Below, one piece after another: positions 16,009 through 25,178 of a stretch of DNA of 64,000 bases. The notes under the pieces are model-generated. The model was not told where the DNA came from. It did not search any database and was given only the letters and a program-made list of their open reading frames with translations. Each line of letters opens with the position of its first letter. The stretch's first letter is position 1. The stretch is from contig NZ_CP023004.1 of the NCBI RefSeq assembly GCF_003096195.1, forward strand, positions 1,406,501 through 1,470,500, read 5' to 3'. The position numbers were made by a program, and so were the translations under genes. The stretch is from Ereboglobus luteus. Lineage in GTDB: Bacteria; Verrucomicrobiota; Verrucomicrobiia; Opitutales; Opitutaceae.

Positions 16009-17739
16009 TTAGCAGCGCTCGCACTGTATTGAAAAAACAAATACAGTGCCGCCCGTGGTGTCGCTGTTTTCGGCGATGATTTCGCCATTCATCAGTTGTA
16101 TGAGATGCCGGGAGATCGTCATCGCCAGCGAGGATACTTTCGCGGACGGGGAAGGGGAGGGCGCCTCTCCAGTCGGAATGCCCCGGATGGAAAAGCGCAA
16201 TGTCACCATGCCGCCGTTGTTGTCCGTGACGGACGCGCCCAGTTCGATTTTCCCGGCGGACATGGCCCTGGCCGCATTGAGCGTGTAGTTGGCCAATATC
16301 TGGCGCAGGCGCATCGAATCCACCATGATTTCGACCGGCGCCGGGGCATTCACATGCGTCGTGTATTCCAATGGTTTTCCCGCCGTGGTTTCCTTGGCGG
16401 AGTTGATCGCGTCCCCGATTAGCGGACGCAGATTGCAGCAGTCAAGATGGAGCAGGACGCTGCCGGACTCGATTCGTGAAAGATCGAGAATGTCGGCGCT
16501 CAGGCGGGAGAGCGTCTCGCCGTTTTTGCGAATCTCCTCCACGCATTCGCGCGGCTGGCCGCCCAGTTCGGTGTCCATCAACAGGCTCGAAAATCCAAGG
16601 ATGCCGTTGAGCGGCGTGCGCACTTCGTGGCTCATCATAGCCAGGAACGCGCCCTTGGCGCGACTGGCGTTTTCCGCGCTGTGCCTGGCTTGCTGGAGCT
16701 GTTGGTTGCGCCGGGTGCGCTCGGTCAGGTCGGTGATGATAAAAATGTAGCTGAACACATCACCCCTTCCGCGTTTCCGGCGCACCGCGGTGGAAACCAC
16801 GTTCGCGGGGTAGGGCTCGCCGTTTTTACGGCGCAGCATCACTTCCGAATCCGGCGGGAATCCCTTGTTCCAGGAATCCACCCAGAGTTTTTCGGACACG
16901 TCCTCGGCGGCCAGGTCGGGCGCCCGCATCGCGAGCAGTTCCTCGCACGAGTAGCCGGTTTGCCGCGAGAGGCCGCCGTTTGCGTATATCACGCCCGCGT
17001 CGAGGCCCGCGATCATGATCGCGTTTTCGCACTGGTCCGCGGCCATGCGCAATCCCTCGATCATGCGCTCCCTGCCCGTGCTGCGGCGCGCGATGCCGTA
17101 GGCGGCGAATGGCACTCCCATGATTATGAGGCAGACCAGCAGCCCCTGGATGCCGTCGGCCGCGCATTCGGAGAACCATGCTGCTCCATCGAGGTTATAG
17201 CGCACTATGTCCGCCGCCGGTTGTGCGCGCAAGGAGGTGACGGATGGCGCCACAAACGCATGGGCCTCGACTACAAACCCGCCAGCCGGCCCGAGGATGT
17301 GCAAATGGACGACCGGCTCGTTTTTGTTCACAAGCCTTTGGATCAACTCCGGTTTCACAAACACGGTGCATCCCTCGCCCAAGGGCGGGGTTTCCGGCGT
17401 GTCCGGCGGGCTTGAATGCACGAGGCATGTGGCCTCGCCCGTTCGCACATCACAGCGCAAAAGCTCCATTGTTTTCACGGAGGGGTCGGCGTCGCGCACA
17501 TTGTCCATGCGCTTTTTCAATTCCGCGTGGACTTTTGCGCGCAGGGCGGGCGAATCGTTGGTCAGGTCCGCCAGGTCCTCGTCCGAGAATGAAAGCGCCA
17601 GCATCGTCAGCCCGGCTGCCGCGTTTTGCCTGTGGAAAGCGCTCCGGTGCATGCAGCGCGTGATGCCAACGCAAACACCCAGCGTCACGATGAGGGCAAA
17701 TACAATCACCGCCTTTTGCCTGCCCGACAATGCCCTCAT
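16009..17739 (-). CDS. Histidine-kinase-like sensor with intact H-box but degenerate ATP-binding domain
   Basis: A 576-residue membrane protein starting at 17739, preceded by GGGAGG 7 bases upstream. Layout: membrane segment (about 9-27), periplasmic region with MELLRCDVRTGEATCLVHS, membrane segment (about 210-235), PAS domain, then HisKA with a perfect H-box MMSHEVRTPLNGILG (His near 371). The HATPase domain is damaged: N-box LANYTLNAARAM is partly kept, G1 reads RGIPTG in place of DTGIG, and the G2 glycines are replaced by AKVSSLAM. It should accept phosphate but hardly bind ATP. Its ATG overlaps the stop of the hybrid kinase gene (ATGA), implying translational coupling and a fixed ratio. 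Confidence 0.85.
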   Translation of the reverse strand: MRALSGRQKAVIVFALIVTLGVCVGITRCMHRSAFHRQNAAAGLTMLALSFSDEDLADLTNDSPALRAKVHAELKKRMDNVRDADPSVKTMELLRCDVRTGEATCLVHSSPPDTPETPPLGEGCTVFVKPELIQRLVNKNEPVVHLHILGPAGGFVVEAHAFVAPSVTSLRAQPAADIVRYNLDGAAWFSECAADGIQGLLVCLIIMGVPFAAYGIARRSTGRERMIEGLRMAADQCENAIMIAGLDAGVIYANGGLSRQTGYSCEELLAMRAPDLAAEDVSEKLWVDSWNKGFPPDSEVMLRRKNGEPYPANVVSTAVRRKRGRGDVFSYIFIITDLTERTRRNQQLQQARHSAENASRAKGAFLAMMSHEVRTPLNGILGFSSLLMDTELGGQPRECVEEIRKNGETLSRLSADILDLSRIESGSVLLHLDCCNLRPLIGDAINSAKETTAGKPLEYTTHVNAPAPVEIMVDSMRLRQILANYTLNAARAMSAGKIELGASVTDNNGGMVTLRFSIRGIPTGEAPSPSPSAKVSSLAMTISRHLIQLMNGEIIAENSDTTGGTVFVFSIQCERC

Positions 17740-19942
17740 GCGCGCCTCCCTTCCAATGCCGGCCGCGCCACTTTTGCGAGCGTGCGGAACAGTTCGTCGT
17801 AGTGGACCGGTTTTGAGAGCAGCGCGCAAAACGCGCCGTCCATGCGGAGCCTCGCCATGGCATCCGCGCCCGTGTCCACCAGGCCAATTATGGGAATGGC
17901 GCGCGGCGTGATTTTTTCCACAAACCCGCGCCATGCGCCGCCATCGCGCGCCGCGCCGCAATCAACCACAACCGCGTCCCAGGTGTCGCAATCCAGCCCG
18001 TCAAAATCATCGGGCGAAATCGCGGCGGTCGACGCGCCGCGCGCGGAAATCTCGCGCCTCAACTCGGAGGCGAGTCCCGGGCAATCCGAAACGACAAGGA
18101 TCCGCGTGCGCTCGAGCTCCGGCATGGTTTCCGGCGGCGCCGCGTCGGGGGGCAGTTCGCAGGTTACGGAAAAATAAAAAACGGAGCCCTTCCCCGGTTC
18201 GCTTTCCACGCAAATATCCCCCCGAGCATGTGGATGAGATGGCGGGAAATCGCCAGCCCGAGGCCCGCGCCGCCGTAGCGGCGCACATTTGTCGAATCGG
18301 CCTGCCAGAAGGGAAGGAAAAGTTTTTCCTGATTCTCGTGCGCGATGCCGATGCCCGTGTCGCGCACCGAAAACAGCAGCGACATGCGGTTCCTGTTCGC
18401 GGGGTCATTGCCGGCCGCATTGCCCGAGGAAATCACCTTCAGCCGTATTTCCACTTCGCCGTTTTTGGTGAACTTGATCGCGTTGCCGGACAGGTTGAGC
18501 AGCACTTGGCGCAATCGCGTTCCGTCAATGATGATCGCGCGCGGCACATCGCGCATGACATTGCGGAGCAGCACTATGTTTTTCTGCGCCGCCTGGGGCG
18601 CCACGATGTCGAGCGTTTCTTCAATCAACACGCGGGGCTCCGCAAGCACGGGCGATATTTTCACCTGTCCCGCCGTGATGTGCGAAAAATCGAGAATGTC
18701 GTCCGTGAGCCGCACAAGCGTGCCGGTGCTTTTTTGGATGATCTCGGCGTATCCCGCCTGCTCGTTGTTGAGCGGCATGGTTCGCAGCGAATCCGAAAGC
18801 GCGACCAGGTTGCGGAGCGGCACGCCCACTTCCTCGCTCATCGCATGCAAAAAAACGCTTTTGGCGCGGTCCATTTGCTCGGCTTGCTCCTTTTCCAGAA
18901 GCAGCGCGGCGTCCCGTTTTTTTTGCCCGGTGATGTCGACGATAACGAGGATCATCGTGTCCACGCTGCCGGACTCGTTGCGCACCGGCGTCAATGTGGT
19001 GCGCACGGGATATGTCCGCCCGTCCTTTCTGCGAAACTCCCATTCGACCTCCACCGGCGCGCCCGTCCTCAATATTTCCAACCGCCGCTCGATCTCCTCC
19101 GGGTCGGGCTCCACGCAGCGCAAGGTGCGCCATTTCAAATCCATTAGCTCATTTTTTTCATACCCGATTTGCGCGCAAAAGGCGGGGTTCACATAATTGA
19201 TCACGCTGTCGAAACTGGAAATGACGATCGCGGTTTTTGTTTGCTCGATTGCCTCGCCGAATTCGCGCAACCGGACACTCTGCCGGCTGCGATAACGCCC
19301 CAGCGTGTAAGCGGCGAAGGGCAGGCCGAGCACCACCCACACGGCGAACATGCGCCAGAGCACATTTTCGGAAATATGCCTTATCCAGTAGCTTGCGTCC
19401 ACGTCGTAACGCAGCACATTCATCAACGGCTCCCCGTTGACAGGCTCCTGCGGCTCGCCGGCGCGCGCATACGCGCTCACCCAGCGCTTGCCCAGCCAGT
19501 CGCGATGAAACAAACGCACGGCGGTTTTCGCGCCGCCCGCCAGTTCGAGCACGGGGCGCGCATCCGGCGTTCCGTCAAGCGAATCGCCCGCGCGCGGCAT
19601 TCGCGCCGCCTCTTCGCCGGGCCCGGCGGCCGCGAGGCAAACAATGCGCCCGCTTCGCCTGTCGAGCCGGATAAGCTCCATGAAAGAAATCGCCGGATGG
19701 CTGTCCAGAAGCTCAACCTGCCGCTCGCTGATTTGTTCGTGCAGCTTTGAGTCAACATCGCCGGGCAGCCCCGTAAGTTGCGAAACCTCGTCAATGGGAA
19801 ACGCGAGCGCATAATGCAGCACGCCGGCCTCCAGCTTCCCTCGCTGGTTTTTATACATGCGGAAGCACTCCAAGCCTCCGCTAAGGAGTCCAATGGCAAA
19901 AATCGCAATGCAGACAATGATTGTTGTCCTTTTTGAAAGCAT
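17736..19942 (-). CDS. Hybrid histidine-kinase-like sensor lacking the phospho-His, with receiver; frame broken by 1 bp
   Basis: Start at 19942 (MLSKRTTIIVC; the frame is open to 19996). Order: membrane segment, periplasmic region with MELIRLDRRSGRIVCLAAA, second membrane segment (VWVVLGLPFAAYTLG), PAS, HisKA, HATPase, receiver. The H-box reads AMSEEVGVPLRN, so the His is Glu (codon 18833-18835) and the R-T-P-L-N core is lost. The ATP site is intact: NLSGNAIKFT, RDTGIGIA, GGAGLGLAIS. Adding one base to the C-run at 18218-18223 joins the frame to ESEPGKGSVFYFSV and a receiver with the acceptor Asp (VVVDCG) and LLSKP Lys, though one acidic residue is Ser. It is a paralogue of the kinases at 7321 and 16009. 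Confidence 0.83.
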
Positions 19943-20185
19943 GCCGGTTTTGTGGAAAAATTTCGGGCAAAGCGTGGCACAATCAAAAGCCATCATTCAA
20001 CGGCAAGGACATCATCGCCCGATATTGCATGTATTTTTTACAATATGCGCAGGATGAAAACTCCGCGCTAAAAACTCCCGCGCCATGTTTCCGATTTGCT
20101 GAAAAACACGCGCTGACAGTGCGCCACGGAAGCCGGATCGATTTCCCCGCGCAGCGCCGGAAGTGGTTTTTCGCGGCTGAAAAAA

Positions 20186-20261
20186 TGGTGCCAGAGGGCA
20201 GGATTGAACTGCCGACCAAGGGCTTATGAGTCCCCTGCTCTACCACTGAGCTACTCTGGCA
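20186..20261 (-). tRNA. tRNA-Met (anticodon CAU)
   Basis: On the minus strand a complete 76-nt cloverleaf runs TGCCAGAGTAGCTCAGTGG... to a genomically encoded CCA. Acceptor arms pair (TGCCAGA/TCTGGCA), the loop is CTCATAA with anticodon CAT, and the T-arm GTTCAATCC is standard. The uppermost anticodon-stem pair is not Watson-Crick. It lies 82 bp from an integrase gene and is the probable insertion landmark of the island to its right. Confidence 0.93.
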
Positions 20262-20342
20262 AGTGTTTGTTTTATTGTTCTTTACGTAAGTCGTTTTGCA
20301 TTTTCTTGCGTTTTTCTACACTGCTGTTCTACACATTATTTT

Positions 20343-21512
20343 ATGCGGAAGGAAAAACCGACGGAAAAAAAGGCCAAACGCTGGGAAAGAACAAACGTGG
20401 CGAACTTGTTGAAGCTTGCCCCGGGCGGCGGCTATTACGCGCGCGTAATCGTGAACGGAAAACAAAAGTGGCGGTCGCTCAAGACTAAAATTTTCAGCGT
20501 CGCAAAGTTGCGACTCGCCGATTTCGAGCGCGAGGAACGCGCCAAAGCAAAACGGGGCGCGGATGCCGGCGCCAAAATTGATGGCTACAAATGCGGAGAT
20601 TTGCTGGCACTCTTTTTGACCGAGGTCTCCGTTTCAACCGAAACCCGGGATGCGTCCAAGGCGCGCATCAAAACCTCGGCCAAGGCACTGCTGAAAACTT
20701 GGCCGGACTTTGCGGACACGGATGTGCGCCAGATCACCTCAGCCCGGTGCCGGGAATGGGCTCAACTCGCCCAGACCAAGGGCACGCGCTTCGTCCCGCC
20801 CGGCGCGAAAAGAAAGCCAGCCAACAAAAGCATGTCGCCCTCCGCATTCAATAAAACGCTGTCCGTGCTGCGCGGTGTGTTCGCATTGGCGATCAAGCAC
20901 GGACTCATTTACGTTGATCCCAGCGAAGACCTCACGCGAATGACCCCGGCAAGAAAAATCCTCGCGCTGCCGGCCACCGTGCAGTTCAACAAGCTCGTCG
21001 AGGTGATCGCGACCTCCGGGGCGTGCCAGGCGCGCGACTGCGCGGACTTGGTGATGCTGCTCGCGCACTCCGGCATGCGCCTCGGCGAGGCCGCGCTGTT
21101 GACGTGGGGAAGCGTGGATTTCGATCGCGAAACCGTCCGCGTAACGGGGACGGAAACGAAAGAGTTGAAAACATTAAGTAGTGAACGCGACATACCTCTC
21201 TTCCCAGGCCTCAAGGCACACCTCCTCGCGATGCATGCCAAGGCAAAATCTACCGCTGCGGATCGCAAGGTGTTGAAGGTCTTTGAGGCTCAAAAAGCAC
21301 TCACTCGCGCCTGTGAGTTGGTCGGTGTGAAGCGCATGACCCACCATGACCTCCGTCACCTCTTTGCCACGCGCTGCATCGAAAGCGGAGTGGATATCCC
21401 AACTGTGAGCCGCTGGCTCGGTCATGCCGACGGCGGTGCCCTCGCGATGAAAACCTACGGTCACTTGCGCCAGGAGCACTCGAAGGCGCAGGCGGCGCGA
21501 GTGGTGTGGTGA
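20343..21512 (+). CDS. int: Tyrosine recombinase / integrase
   Basis: A 389-residue phage/ICE-type integrase. The N-terminal SAM-like core-binding domain covers about 75-200. The catalytic domain has SGMRLGEAALL (first Arg), THHDLRHLFATRC (HxxR), WLGHADGG (His) and the nucleophile Tyr in MKTYGHLRQ. Basic residues dominate the first 60, probably the arm-binding domain. It lies next to tRNA-Met and opens an accessory region with relaxase, partition-like genes and insertion sequences, so it most likely integrated the island. No excisionase is directly adjacent; the AlpA-like protein at 25175 is a candidate. Confidence 0.93.
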   Translation: MRKEKPTEKKAKRWERTNVANLLKLAPGGGYYARVIVNGKQKWRSLKTKIFSVAKLRLADFEREERAKAKRGADAGAKIDGYKCGDLLALFLTEVSVSTETRDASKARIKTSAKALLKTWPDFADTDVRQITSARCREWAQLAQTKGTRFVPPGAKRKPANKSMSPSAFNKTLSVLRGVFALAIKHGLIYVDPSEDLTRMTPARKILALPATVQFNKLVEVIATSGACQARDCADLVMLLAHSGMRLGEAALLTWGSVDFDRETVRVTGTETKELKTLSSERDIPLFPGLKAHLLAMHAKAKSTAADRKVLKVFEAQKALTRACELVGVKRMTHHDLRHLFATRCIESGVDIPTVSRWLGHADGGALAMKTYGHLRQEHSKAQAARVVW

Positions 21513-21603
21513 GAAGGTGGGAGTGCCCGGCGGGGGCCGCCGGATGGAAAATTTTTCCAGACACAAGTTTTGCATTTTTTGCAAAATATTGAAACATAGC
21601 TCC

Positions 21604-22671
21604 ATGTCTAAGAAGCTGACTGATGGAGAGAGAGAGGCGCGTAAGCAATATGGCCAGAGATTACTTCTTGAGCTAAAGCGCCGCAACTTATCACAGGCGG
21701 AATTTTGTCAAATGATGGTGCAGAAAGGATGGATAATGTCGCCGCAAAAACTCTCCAAGATAATAAAGGGAAAGCGTTCTATGCCATATTATATGGCACA
21801 GTCCATCGCTCGGTTTTGGCCGGAGAGCGCCCATTGGAATTCCATGCCAGCGGAACATCTCTATACCCGACAGTTTAGTGTTTTGGGGCACGAGCTAAAC
21901 CTACCATCAAACGCTGAAATGAAATTTAGGGAATGTATCATGACGCAGTTGAAGGAATTTGTGGCGACAGGAAGCTTAATTGGGCGGGCCCGAGATTTCA
22001 AACACCCGTGTCCTCGCCTTATTCGGCAGTGTCCCACGAAAGAAGACGGGACGACGAACGATAATACGTGGATAGGCCGGGTGACTCAACAAATTCGGAA
22101 ATCGTGGGGATTAGGAGATGTTGCGCCCATCGCATCAATTGAACATACTCTCGAGGAAAACGGAATTATGATATTCCGTTTTTCTGAAGAGATCATGAGC
22201 CACGCCCGGCTGGGCGCAGTGTCACTGGAGATATCAAATTATGCCATTTTGGCCATCTCGACACGTTACGGTGATAATGGAAAAAGCCGCGCCGAACGTA
22301 GATTTGAAGTATGTCGGGCACTGATGGTCGGGCTTGCGGGAAAAGTCGGGGCGCATGAACGATGCCTAACGCAAAACCGAAACTATGCTGTGATGCTTGC
22401 GGCCGCGTTTCTGCTTCCAACCCAAAGCATACATCGAACACTAAAGAATACACATGGTAAGTTGTGGTATCATAATCATGTTACGGGGCAGGCGGTTTTA
22501 GCCATGGAGTCCAGATACGGGCTTCCGCGGCAGTTTGTCATCAACCGGCTGGTAGCCGCGGAAGTAATAGATCGAAAACGCGCCCACTATCTCGAAAAAG
22601 AGATTCAGGGGAAGGAGGAAATTAAAGACGGAGAAAGTTCATGTTGGCGTGCGATTGCAACATTCCCGTAG
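21604..22671 (+). CDS. HTH protein with ImmA/IrrE-like domain lacking the zinc motif
   Basis: Start at 21604 (MSKKLTDGERE), 355 residues. An XRE-like helix-turn-helix (about 18-60: LLLELKRRNLSQAEFCQMM...SPQKLSKIIKGKRSMP) is followed by a long C-terminal region whose pattern resembles ImmA/IrrE regulators: a conserved strand before AERRFEVCRALMVGL and later NYAVMLAAAFLLPTQSIHRTL, matching the family's xxAxxFAAxLLmP helix. The HExxH zinc site expected at the first helix is absent (EVCRALM), so peptidase activity is unlikely. A repressor-like regulator of the island is the reasonable guess. The ImmA assignment is from pattern only and could be wrong. Confidence 0.6.
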   Translation: MSKKLTDGEREARKQYGQRLLLELKRRNLSQAEFCQMMVQKGWIMSPQKLSKIIKGKRSMPYYMAQSIARFWPESAHWNSMPAEHLYTRQFSVLGHELNLPSNAEMKFRECIMTQLKEFVATGSLIGRARDFKHPCPRLIRQCPTKEDGTTNDNTWIGRVTQQIRKSWGLGDVAPIASIEHTLEENGIMIFRFSEEIMSHARLGAVSLEISNYAILAISTRYGDNGKSRAERRFEVCRALMVGLAGKVGAHERCLTQNRNYAVMLAAAFLLPTQSIHRTLKNTHGKLWYHNHVTGQAVLAMESRYGLPRQFVINRLVAAEVIDRKRAHYLEKEIQGKEEIKDGESSCWRAIATFP

Positions 22672-22850
22672 ATATTTTTGGGAGGTATTCTTTACGATAA
22701 AAGAATGCTGTAAGGGTTGGACTTGGCGATTGTTGCCTCGCAGTAATCTAATCTGTAGTCAGGTCGATTATTTCCGCATGGAAAATCCAAAAGATTCGAC
22801 ACTTTCTGGGAAATTATTTGTTGCACCCTTTTCCCCATAGTAAGGGGGGT

Positions 22851-23729
22851 ATGAAAAATATATCCGGATTCGCGCACCTCACGCGCCTCACCATAAACGA
22901 GATCGCCACCACTTACAGGGTTCCGCTCTCCGCCGTGCAACTGTGGGTCAGCACTGGCCTGCTTCCCAGCACGCGCCAATCAGATGCGCCGCAAAGCGCA
23001 TACTTAATCGCCCGCCTCGACGTCGAGTTGTTTTTGAGCTCGGAGAAGGCGGGTCGCCACCAACGCAAGCCGGTCTTGGTCGGCATCGCTGACTTGGCGG
23101 TTCTGCCTGAATTCCAGCTCCGCGCCTGCACCTCTCAAGAGAAGGTCGCGGAATACGCCGCCGCTTTCAAAAACGGTGCCGTGTTTCCGCCCATCACCGC
23201 CGCCAAGCTCGGGAGTTACAATCCTGTCCTTGATGGATTCCACCGCATTGCGGCTCAGAAACGGCTCATTGAACAGGGCTTTCGACCCATCTTGAAGGAA
23301 GATCAGCATCACCAATTTGACACAATCTGGGTTAATTTCGTCGAAAATATTACGGTCGCGGAGGCGCTTCACGTTTGTGCGACTGCGAACCTGAAAAATG
23401 GATTTCACCTAAGCCTTCGTGATAAAATGAAGGCAGCGCGAGTCTTAGTGTCACTGCCAGAAAACCAAAAGCTAAGCTCTCGACAGATGGGGGCCATCAC
23501 CGGCGTTTCGCACAAACAAATCCAAATCCTCCGCCGGGAATACCTCGGCATCGCGCCGCCGCCAAAGCCCATCGCGCCTGCTACGCAGGCGGACAGCCTC
23601 CGCGACATTGCGACAGGCCACCTCCAAACGGCGGTGCGGGCCTGGGAAAAGCTCGAGCCAGACACTGGCAATAAACTCCGCGCGATCTTTAGCGAGGTGA
23701 AAGGAGGCTCCCATGAGCAAGGCAAATAA
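22851..23729 (+). CDS. ParB-like protein with N-terminal MerR-like HTH
   Basis: Start at 22851 after an AAGGGGGG ribosome-binding stretch; 292 residues. The N-terminus (about 11-40, TINEIATTYRVPLSAVQLWVSTGLLPSTR) looks like a MerR/excisionase-type HTH. The centre matches the ParB/sulfiredoxin nuclease fold: FPPITAAKLGSYNPVLDGFHRIAAQKRL, where LDGFHR corresponds to the ParB GxxR box. A second HTH (SSRQMGAITGVSHKQIQILRREYLG) follows. It heads a tightly packed operon with the relaxase and probably regulates or partitions the element. ParB-like regulators of mobilisable elements are known; this HTH-ParB-HTH order I do not recall as standard. Confidence 0.68.
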   Translation: MKNISGFAHLTRLTINEIATTYRVPLSAVQLWVSTGLLPSTRQSDAPQSAYLIARLDVELFLSSEKAGRHQRKPVLVGIADLAVLPEFQLRACTSQEKVAEYAAAFKNGAVFPPITAAKLGSYNPVLDGFHRIAAQKRLIEQGFRPILKEDQHHQFDTIWVNFVENITVAEALHVCATANLKNGFHLSLRDKMKAARVLVSLPENQKLSSRQMGAITGVSHKQIQILRREYLGIAPPPKPIAPATQADSLRDIATGHLQTAVRAWEKLEPDTGNKLRAIFSEVKGGSHEQGK

Positions 23730-24066
23730 GACATCCCTGGGGAGTGAAATCGCGGCCCTGAAGGCCATCCGCCGCAAGAGGGACGAAAGCAAAAAAATTT
23801 GGAAAAGTTTCGAAGCTGAGTCTCACCGCCTAGCCGGCGAACTTGATCGCAAGAAATGGTTCATAGCTGGCCGCGAACTCCTCGCCGAAGCCGAGGACGA
23901 TGACGACTTCAAGAAGCAGATGCTGGAGATTTTAAACCAGCGTTTACGTTTTGCGAAGCAGCGAAAGCTTTTTGGGTTTTTGCCGCTTCAGGAGCGCCAG
24001 CCTAAGACCGGCGAATCAGGGAAACTGCCCAATATAGCATCCGGCGGCGAGGAGGGCCAAAAATGA
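23713..24066 (+). CDS. Small protein of the mobilisation operon
   Basis: A 117-residue soluble, highly charged protein. The first 60 residues are predicted helical and coiled-coil-like (ALKAIRRKRDESKKIWKSFEAESHRLAGELDRKKWF). No known domain is certain. Position suggests a relaxase accessory protein of the MobC/TraD-small kind: it overlaps the ParB-like gene by 17 bp and the relaxase gene by 4 bp (ATGA). Function is inferred only from context. Confidence 0.7.
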   Translation: MSKANKTSLGSEIAALKAIRRKRDESKKIWKSFEAESHRLAGELDRKKWFIAGRELLAEAEDDDDFKKQMLEILNQRLRFAKQRKLFGFLPLQERQPKTGESGKLPNIASGGEEGQK

Positions 24067-25178
24067 AAACCATCATCTACCATTTTGCCCTCACCGTCGT
24101 CAGCCGAAAAACCGGCGCCAACGTATGCCGCAAGGCCGCCTACAATGCCGGCTGCCGGATCACCGATCACAGCACCGGGATCGCCCACAACCCGCGCAAA
24201 AAGGGCGGCGTTGTTAACACCACGCTCATCGCGCCCAAGGGTCATTCTCAGTCTCTTGACCGTGAGGAGGTCTGGAACGAGATCGAGCGCATGGAGCGTC
24301 GCAAAAAATCGCGCCTCGCTCGCGAGTTTCAAATAACCCTGCCATATGGGTTGAGCGACGCAGACAACTGGGCGATTCTGACTGAATTCGCCCAGTTTCT
24401 CGCGGACCGCTTCAAAACGGTTATCGACGTGGCGCTGCACCGCCACTCCCGCAAGGGCGGCGACAAACGCAATATACACGGGCATGTCCTGATGCCAACT
24501 CGTCGCCACGACGGAGAAAAATTCACCACGAAAATCCGCCGCCTAGACAACTACTATCACTCGCCTCGCATTGTTTTTGCCTTGCGCAAAAAAATGGCCG
24601 AGCTCACCAATCGCACTCTGGAAAAGTCCGGCTTGGAGGAGCGGGTTGACCACCGCTCCTTTGAGACTCGAGGCCTCAAGAAAAAAGCTCAAAAGCGGCT
24701 CAGTCTTAGGCAATACGCCATGAAGCAGCGTTTGGAAGCGGACTATTGCGAAAGCGAAAGGGAATATGAGGACGCGTTGAAAAAATACCGCCAGTTGCTC
24801 GATAGGGAGTGCATGGCATTATCTGAAAAGCTAACTCAAGCAAAATTCGAAATGGACACCATCATCGACCTTTGGAAGCGCGGAATTGCGCAGCCACCGC
24901 CAATGTCACTTGTGGCTGCTCGCGCAAATGGAACCCTTCAACTGGATGCGCAAACGCGAGCTCAGTTTCAGGATTTTATTTCGTGGCATCGGTCCCTGCC
25001 ACCGGAGATGAGAGATCCGCTTTCAGACGAAATTGATAAGGTAATTACGGTGACGCTGAAAATGGTTGATTTCCTAAACCGGGATCGGATTTTAGCGAAA
25101 CTCGAAAAGGATGCGCAACAATCTCTCGCTCCGATGGAAAAACAGGACGATCTCCAATCGCCAGGAGGTCTGTCATGA
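24063..25178 (+). CDS. MobA/MobL-family relaxase
   Basis: A 371-residue relaxase that nicks the origin of transfer to start conjugative mobilisation. The N-terminus is typical of MobA/MobL (IYHFALTVVSRKTGANVCRKAAYNAGCRITD), followed by the histidine cluster VALHRHSR...NIHGHVLMPTRR, where HGH is the metal-binding part of the HUH motif. The remainder is helical and charged (about 190-280), then tapers. It is shorter than typical MobA proteins and has no primase domain. Start codon ATG overlaps the previous stop. With no type IV secretion genes visible, the element would be mobilised by a helper. Confidence 0.88.
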   Translation: MKTIIYHFALTVVSRKTGANVCRKAAYNAGCRITDHSTGIAHNPRKKGGVVNTTLIAPKGHSQSLDREEVWNEIERMERRKKSRLAREFQITLPYGLSDADNWAILTEFAQFLADRFKTVIDVALHRHSRKGGDKRNIHGHVLMPTRRHDGEKFTTKIRRLDNYYHSPRIVFALRKKMAELTNRTLEKSGLEERVDHRSFETRGLKKKAQKRLSLRQYAMKQRLEADYCESEREYEDALKKYRQLLDRECMALSEKLTQAKFEMDTIIDLWKRGIAQPPPMSLVAARANGTLQLDAQTRAQFQDFISWHRSLPPEMRDPLSDEIDKVITVTLKMVDFLNRDRILAKLEKDAQQSLAPMEKQDDLQSPGGLS

